Positions 30,301-39,300 of a stretch of 64,000 bases of DNA are shown here, piece by piece. The notes beneath the pieces were generated by a model. That model saw only the letters and a program-made list of their open reading frames with translations, ran no database searches and was not told the DNA's origin. The position numbers and the translations under genes were made by a program. This DNA comes from Eunapius fragilis (taxonomy: Eukaryota; Porifera; Demospongiae; Spongillida; Spongillidae). The stretch covers positions 2,253,066 to 2,317,065 of the forward strand of contig OY811987.1 in assembly GCA_963681505.1 (NCBI GenBank), in the 5' to 3' direction. Every line of letters begins with the position of its first letter. Position 1 is the stretch's first letter.

Positions 30301-33300
30301 TTACAAATAAGAACCGTACTGTGGGAGATATATTGATTTGCTTTATATAAATCCACAAGACCCATTTTTTTCCCAATAGAACTCATCCATATATATATAG
30401 GACATTCTATGAGAAAATGGGCCTTGAGGATTTATATATATAGCATCCAAACAAAATTGATATATCTTCTGAAATATTAACGTCATCAGGTTCCTATTTT
30501 TAACAAATCATTGGTATACACAAATAGATTTTTGTGTCTTATTTATGTGGGATAATGACGTTACAAGATCCAATACCCATGGGGTTCCAAATGGCCACAT
30601 CTTCTGAGAAGCATCCAAATCGCTTCAAATCAGGTACGTACGCGTCACTATTGATTTCTTCTGTATTTTAATATTTCCGTTACTGAGATATAGCTGTGGA
30701 AAGTGTGTGCAGTCTCCCATCGATTCACACAAATGATTTAGGCAATTAAATGCATAGGAGGCGGGTGCCTAAATCATTGGCACAAATTAAGCAGGAAACC
30801 GTGCATGCACTAAGAAGAATAAACAGCTTTTACATTAAAGGTTTTCATTAGGGGGCGTAGGTCTTTTTGATAGATGTTTAATATTCATATTCATCGAAGG
30901 TAGGGTAACAGAATCTCTTCAAAAATGAAGAATGGCACAAAACGACTTGGAAAATTGCTCGCACTTTGATCATCCATATCTTCATTATCGGAAGTCTCAC
31001 TAGAGACTTCCATATAGGTTTTGACCCCGAATATGAATTTAATTAAACTCCCACGACCTTACCGTAGCACAGTGGTTTAAGATGTACATGTAGACATGGG
31101 GTTAGGGTATGACCTTAATGTTTTTTTACATAAAGTTGCTCATAATAGCTCTAAGTATCCCATTTCACTAAAAACAATGTCGAATTGTTTGGATTTGGTT
31201 AGATTGTTAATTTTGAAGCTAAAAAAAGATGTTCCTTTTCCGTCATTATATGCAACTGCACATTTGATGGAGCAAATGGGAAACAAAATGAATACATATT
31301 TAGATAGCGGTTTCTCTAACGTATAGAAGGATACCAAATATATGATGCTTTAAGCATTAGAATATACCTTTTTTTGCAACAAAAGGCTTGCGTAATGGAA
31401 AAATATTGGATTGTAGTGTCTAACATTCGTCTGGTAGGACAGACTAGAGCCCATTTTAAAAATTTGATCATAAAAATTGCTGCTGATGTCAGCTGGCATC
31501 CCAAAAATACGCACCGCCAACGCCCCACTTTCTGTTTAATGTCACTATAAATAAGGCCAGAACTAAATGCTACCCACTTATGTGAGCGTATGAAAAAAAT
31601 TAATAACCCACAATAATTCATCCACGCGCACGCACTACACGATCGTGGAAGCTTACAACAAGTTTGTCTAGAAGTACATAATATAGGCTCTGCAAGACAA
31701 TTTAAGGCTGGCGAAGGTGTTCAATCTATAGAAGGTATGGAAGCCGTCCAAAAGCAGCTAGTGTGCGTTTCGCTTCCTTTCGTTACGAACAAACGACATG
31801 GCCCCATCCAAGATGAAGATCCAAAGAAGTGCAGCTTGTATAATTGCTTTCGAGGCTTTCCAGCATATCTATAGAAGCAGTGTTTAAGCTGCAATGTTTG
31901 TGAACCTGCAACCACAACTGCTGATCTTACCAGTGCATAGAATGTACCATCAGCAGCATATCTGTATAAGGATCCAGTGATTGTGGTACAGATTGCTCAT
32001 GTGCTGGAAGGTCGGAGTGAAGGAGTAGAAACACTGCATTACATTAGCTCAGCCCATGTGAAAGTAGCAGGAAAATGCAGGCACTACTTCAAGAGCAAGC
32101 AGAAGAAAATAGTGCCAATGGTTGCAGAATGACAGCAGAATGAAATAATATTCTTATGGTTAAATATTGTGAGATCTCAAATTTATTATCTTGATTAGTA
32201 TGACTTGATTGTATCTATTAAACTTAATTAATAACTCATAAACGTGGAGTCATGGCTCAAACTTTTTATGCTACCAAAATGTGTACTTCCTTCTGCCCCA
32301 CGCCGTGGTCGCCGTCACCACCCAACTGACATCAAACTGCTATGTGAGGCCTGGGAGTGTGGTCAGTTTGCATCATTGTGGGCTCGTACCAAACAGCATG
32401 TGTCACACCATGGCCCCTGGTCTTCACCCCTTGAGGAGGATGTAAAGAAGATCACTGAAGCCATTTCCCTTTCCAAGGACGGCCTTCTTGGAAAGGCTTG
32501 CCAGATCCTTACCTCTTCAGGTCTCGCTCCCAATACTGCGGATACATGGACTCAGCTATCAGCCAAACACCCCAAGAGTCCTCCCCCACTACCTCCTGCT
32601 CACCCACCTCTTCCATTGGCCTCTCCAATCTTACCACCAGACTTTAATGTCCTGTCTATCCTTCGATCATTCCCCAAGGCCTCTGCAGCAGGCCCCACAG
32701 GTCTGCGCATCCAACACCTTCTTGATGTGGCTGAAGTTCCAGTTCCTACTTCCATCTGCTCCCTCCTTCGGGGTATAATAAATCTCCTCGCCTCTGGACA
32801 AGCCCCAGCTGCAATTTCCCAGTACATGGCCGGGGGCAGCTTAGTTGCTTTAAGGAAAGGTACACAGGACATCAGGCCCATCGCAGTGGGTCAATCACAT
32901 CGCCAACTCACCAGCAAATGTCTATGCAGTTTGATTAAGGAAGATGCCTCTGCTTTCTTTCAACCTTTTCAGTTTGGTGTTGCTCTCCCCCAAGGATGTG
33001 AGAAGGTAATCCATGGCCTCAGACGTTGTCTTGATAATCACTGGCACGACCCTGAATTTGTCTGCTTGAAGGTTGATATGAAAAATGCCTTCAACCTAGT
33101 GTCTCGCCAGTCCCTTCTTGACCAATGCACCCTACATTTTCCTCTTCTCCTCCCATGGACAACATGGTGTTATGGCCAACACCCTTTCCTGTGGCATTCT
33201 TTGGGAACTTTGACTTCTGAGGCTGGTGTGCAGCAAGGGGATCCCCTAGGCCCCTTCTACTTCGCCTTGGTCCTGCACCATCTGGTCCTTTCCATCTCCA

Positions 33301-36300
33301 AGGAGGAAAGTTGCCAAGACTTACTTTTCAATGCATGGTACCTGGATGATGGGGTGGTGGCCGGCCCATCTACCTCTGTCCAGCATGTTGTATGTCTACT
33401 TCAAGATTTAGGTCCCTCATTGGGGCTCCATCTAAATCCATCTAAATGTGAGCTTTTTGGCCAAGGTGACCTCAGTGTATTCCCTTCTCAGATGAACAAA
33501 TCTTGTACTCCCAATCTTATCATCCTTGGAGCCCCCATAGGGGATGTAGCATTTTGTTCATCATTTATTGCCTCTAAACGTGCTGCTGCCTCCATTTTGC
33601 TATCCTCCCTGGTTAAGCTCGGGTCATGTGATCCTCAGATTGCTCTCATTCTACTACGCATGTGTGGTGATTTACCAAATTGGTCCATATTGCACGTTCC
33701 ACTCCTCCATCCCTGGCATTGGATGAGTTGCATGCCTTTGATGAGCAGGTTAGGTGCACCTTCACAGAGTGCCAAGCTATTGACACTACTGACAGTTCTT
33801 GGATGCAGGCCCAGTTGAGCTTAAGCAGAGGTGGCCTGGGGCTTCGTTCACTAGCTCATCACTCTAATGCAGCCTTTATCGCCTCCATCAGTACCGCAGG
33901 CCTTGCCTCACCATCAGATAATTTCCTGGCTGATGCGGTCAATTCCTACAATAGGTGTGTTCCCCCTGAGAGTGCAATTAATATTAACAGTCTTGCATCT
34001 TCTCCTTGCCGACAACACACTCTATCAGCTGCATTAGAAAACATTCAATTTAACTCTCTTCTATCCCAGAGCTCTGTGGCTGACAAGGCTCGTCTCCTAT
34101 CTATCTCCTCTCCCCATGCCTCTGCTTGGCTCTCTGTAGTACCATCTCCAGGCCTGGGTCTAAGCATAGACCCCAACGAGCACCAAATGGCCATCAAGTG
34201 GTGGCTGGGGCTAAACACCTCACCTGGCTCACCTCCCTGTGCATTGTGTCCAGAACATCCCTTGGATCCCCTAGGTCACCATGCAATAACATGTAAGAGA
34301 GGTGGTGATGCTGTATCCAGGCACAACAAGCTCAGGGATGTAGTGCTTCAAACCTGCCATCATGCCTGCATCAGCGCCAAGGCAGAGGCCGGTAGTGGAC
34401 TAGGACATGAGCTTCGGAACACACGCCCTGCTGACATCCTAGCTTCCAATTGGCTCTGTGGCAAGCCTGCTGCCTTTGACCTTACTGTGGTGTCTCCGCT
34501 TAACCCTACTCTTATCTCTGAAGCGGGTCGCACAGCAGGGTCAGCAGCGGTTGCTGCTGAGCTAAGGAAGCACTTTGCCAATGATGCCAAGTGTTCCGAG
34601 CTAGGGTGGACATGTATTCCCCTTGTGGCCGAGTCATATGGAGCCTGGGGCAACGAAGCGATGCAAGCTTTTTCACGGCTTGCATCATACCTTGCCACAA
34701 GGACCAACTCCCCCAAGTCCAAGGTTGTCTGCAGCTTGTATGGTCGCCTTAATTTGACTCTTGTGCGAGCCAATGCCCGAGCCCTCCTCTTACGATGTGG
34801 CTGTTCCCTTCAGGAGGGGGATAGTTCCTCATTGTCACTTTCATAGCCAGTGTGTCTCAGTGTGTCTGGATATGTATGTATGTATTAATAATAGCATTCG
34901 TTATTTAGTGCATTTATTCTGATTAGTGTATTCTGCTGCATCTTGTATTCCTGTTCATGTATTAATTTTTCTATTATCCCTAAATGATTATGGAAATAAT
35001 ATTGGCCTATATAATGACAATAGATTTTAATAAAATAACTAATATTCTTATGATTAAATATTGTGAGATCTCAAATTTTTAATATCTTGATTACTATGGC
35101 TTGATTATATCTATTAAAATTAATTAATAACTCATAAATGGTTCTGGAAATGATATTGGCTTATATAATGGAAATTGTAATATGTATATAACATGTATGA
35201 AATAAGAAATGTCTACATCACCCCTATATCTAAACCACTGTGCGTAGCTTCGCTCCCGACGATCGGATCGTCTAACTTGTTGCGGCAATCAATCTAGAAG
35301 TCAAAACTGAGTAGTTTTGTTTTTGTTTCACGACATAGAACAGCGTGGTTGTCAAGAACGAAAAATACAGCTGTCCTCTTTCCCCTTCCAAAAATAATGG
35401 GCGGGTCGTCTTCTGCTTCTGCTTCTTGGGAATTCATAACTCGGGACAGGAACACTTTTAAGCAATGAAAATTGCACCAATAGCTTTAGAATTTGCTGGA
35501 GGACTCGCTTTGATACACAAAAGCCTAAAAGCCTATATACGGTCTTATCAAGTCTAATAAAGCAATAGTACCTAGAAAAATTTCACAATACGTCTGGATT
35601 GAATTAAATCAGTTAAATGAAAGGGGGGAAACCTGCGTGATGCAACAGTGATTTGGGTGTTAAAAACAATTAAGGAAACAAGTAAATAAAAACATTCTCT
35701 CTGAGAAAGTTGGTGGGATATAGGTTTTGCAGGCAAATAGTATACTGATGTAAAAAGCAAGGAAACAAGTTTTATCAGAAGGGAAAATGTAATAGTCCTA
35801 TATTTCGCACAGAAACAGCATATGCCTTAGTCGAAGTAATAATTAGATAACTTGTAAGATGTAATTTGAGATATCTAAAAATAAATGTTTGTAAAAATAG
35901 TGAACAACTAGAGTAAACGCATTGGTGCTTCAATCATCGTTTGGTGTAACCTCTTTTGTTAGTGAAGTTGTGTTCTCAAAATACCTTCACGTTAGGAAAG
36001 GAAGGAAACAGCAAAACGACGTGCAAAATGCCTTCAAGTTGGAGACTATGTTTTTAGACTCGGCACGAGCATCCTACAGCGATACATAATATTCACAAAG
36101 TAATGCTAAATATCCAGCTTTTTTTACATTTTCCTTTTTGAAAAGACATTGTTTCCTTGCTTTTTATACCAGTTGTCTTCATATCCTATATACCACCAAC
36201 TTTCTCGTAGAGAATGTTTTTAGTTACTTGTCAGGGGTTATGTTTTGAGCATAATCTAAAGGGTGATGTTCATCTGCTTGTTGACATGTTATACAATGAC

Positions 36301-39300
36301 CCACAGTTTAGAAATATATTGCCGTGGAGAAGTAACAAGCTTATTTCATTTTCTGATTGTACAAAAGTCACTAATTTTTCAACTTTCATGATAAAAATTA
36401 TATCATTTATACTGATTTTAACAACTTGTACATCGCTGGAATCGATGTATATATTGACAGAATTATGAACAACAAACACTTACAAATTTCAAAAAAGCTG
36501 GATGATTTAGCATTACTTTGTTTCTATTCAATTGGAAATCAGGCTTGCTGCATGTAAATTATCAGCAATAGAAGTTTTGTCATGCTTTGAAAGAATTTCG
36601 TCAATTAAAATTCTTTCATTTATTTGGTACTGCTTTGCCATTCAAATGTTACTGATTCCAACTTGGCACCTTCAATTTCTTTATAAGAATTTGACAGATG
36701 ACTGTAATAAAATTACTTTAGTCAGTATGACCAATTCACTTTCATTCAATTCTGCTTTCTAGCTACCAAGTTGATACCATTGTTTTTATACGTCAACATT
36801 GTCCTTATGTAAGAGCCATGACCCTCAAATAAGGACGATTGAAGATTAAATATTACGGCAACTAGTCACTTTTCCACAATGGCTCTATGCAAATGACGAG
36901 TTGCCTTAACCTTAATTTCGCTAAATTCATGGACCAAAACTGCTATAGGAACCACAGTACTAATACCTTCTAGACCAAATTGAGCAGACTGATTAAACTC
37001 TGGAACAGTGAATTGGCAGTGACAAATACTAGCAAAGACGCATTTCCTATAACATGTCACAGGTAAATGTAGAACTGATGATCAATAACACACTGATGAT
37101 CAATAACACTTATGACACTTCTATAAACAAACCATGGATATCTTGGAGCAGAAGCCTGTCTGGCAAAATGTAAGAATGCAGTTCTCAGCAGTTCATAGTG
37201 TGCTCCAATAGATGGCCTGCAGAAAGTGAAAAGCCTTTATCATAGCCCAGATTTGCTATTCTGTGATCCTTACATGTCCAGAAAGGCTTTAACTGAGGAA
37301 GTAATTCTTGGGGCTGCCATAGTTTCCAACTTGGATATACAAGTGTCCACAAAACGTTCAGCATCAGCACACTCATTCAAGTAATCAGTTTTGCTACACA
37401 CAAAAATGAAATACTAATATTTGCTTTCATAGAACACTGAAAATAATAAACATCATAAAAAGTAACATGTGCAGAATGTAAATACTCATTCTACGGTCAA
37501 GCACATAGTGTTAGGGATGCACCCGCAAGAGCTAACCAACTACTTTAAACAAGGTGAGATGCGTCGTTAATTGCTTGCTTGCAGGACAGAAAAACCAATC
37601 ACATGACACTCAACATACATGTATGAAGGTCTCCCATACCTAAGGCCAAAGGATCACAATAAAGGTCCCCTATCCCAAGGCCAAAGGGTCACATATAAAG
37701 GTCCCTATACCTAAGGCTAAAGCATAGGCGGATCCAGGGGGGGTGCCTAGGGTGCCCGGGCACCCTCCCTCCAAGGTCCAGTCAATAATTAATTCATTAA
37801 CTATGTACTTTATTAAATTTCATTTCTATGTCCTAGTTCTCGGTGGCGTGTGTTATGTAACGTCAAAGCAGCATTTTAGGTTGCTTCAGCCAATTGTCTG
37901 TATACACGTTACCGTATGAACGCTACGGTTATTACGACTATAATATACCATGCCCCACCCTTCATTAATATTCATGTGCACCACCCAGCCAAAAATCCTG
38001 GATCCGCCTATGTAAAGGGTCACATTTGATGAAGATCCTTATATCTAAGGTCAAAGGGTAACATATTTTAAGCGTCTCGGGACCTTACATAAATTACATC
38101 ATACCAAAGGTCAAAGGGTCACATATGAAGGTCCCCTATACCCAAGGCCAAAGGATCACATATGAAGGTCCCCTATACCCAAGGCCAAAGGGTCACATAT
38201 GAAGGTCCCCTATACCCAAGGCCAAAGGGTCACATATGAAGGTCCCCTATACCAAAGGGTCACATATGAAGTCCCCTATACCCAAGACCAAAGGATCACA
38301 TATGAAGGTCCCTATACCTACGATCAAAGGGTCACATATGAAGGACCCCCTAAAGGCCAAAGGGTCACATATGAGGGAGCCATGAATGTCCACTACCTAA
38401 AGCCAAGTAATACAAATTTGGAAATGCTCTTGCTGGAAAGAGTGACAGTGTTGTGATTACCCGAGGTTAAGCTCCTTTATGTTATGTCCCATGAAGGCCA
38501 ATTTTTAGAACAATCATTTAGAATTGTTTTTGTCTTTGAACACAAAGTGCATATAAAGGTTACATGTTTATCACTTCTCCTCCCTATTTCAGGTTGTGTG
38601 GTTGCTGTACTGTAACTGTATGCACATCCATAGCCCAACACCACTCTCACCTAGATATTAGGTAACTTGTAGCGATATAGTAGGGAAAGTCCCTCTCATA
38701 ATATTCGGGCGAGGTCTCCATCAGATGCAACAACTCTCCCAGCACGTTGTTCATTGGGATGGCACAGATGCCCTGCATTGCAATGTTTGAGAGCACTCAA
38801 GGGCATACTTTAATGTGCAACCCATACACCTTGCTACATGCAGCTAATGAGAACATCACCCGCTTCTGAAAACAGTTATTTCAGTATTTAAAAAGTAAGA
38901 GCAACAGATGGGACAACAGCTTTGCTTCATCCATGAAATGCAATGCAACTTGTAAAAATAAAAGCGTCAATCCACCAACTAATACCTTCTCCTCACGCCC
39001 TCCAAATGCACACACTACTCTCGTGAAGGTATCGTCAGATGAAGAGCATTCCCCGCGTGATGGTAGCAGAAGGCGCCTCAGCCATCTGCTGGGTTCATCC
39101 ATGTCCACTAAAGGTACCACTTGTAGATACCTCACGTCTAGGAGTGGACGTGACAATAAATGAAATCACTTGGGGAAAAAGTAGCTTAATGTTGTAACCA
39201 CTTATCAGGACACCCTAAATACATTCACGGGCAGGGTGGAACACTCGGGCCAAATATGACATGCACCCCCCAACCTTTTTACTGCTTGCGTGGGGATGAA

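Larger units (their letters stand above)
29515..36869. other. 7.4-kb transposon-rich intron of the RNF213-like gene
   Basis: The donor GTGACT below 36870 and the acceptor TCTGACAG above 29514 keep the frame (AA|G). It holds two fold-back families, a reverse-transcriptase element in a tandem repeat, and coding-like debris, all listed separately. Besides the MITEs, 36,530-36,700 on the minus strand reads as a broken frame (SYKEIEGAKLESVTFEW, then RILIDEILSKHDKTSIADN) from an unidentified gene or element. Confidence 0.6.

Noticed and set aside
37620..38372. CRISPR-like array
   Set aside because: Units are contiguous tandem copies without unique spacers, in a eukaryotic intron; it is a minisatellite.
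38199..38456. 85-codon ORF in the minisatellite
   Set aside because: The frame is a translation of the repeat unit and runs opposite to the host gene exons.
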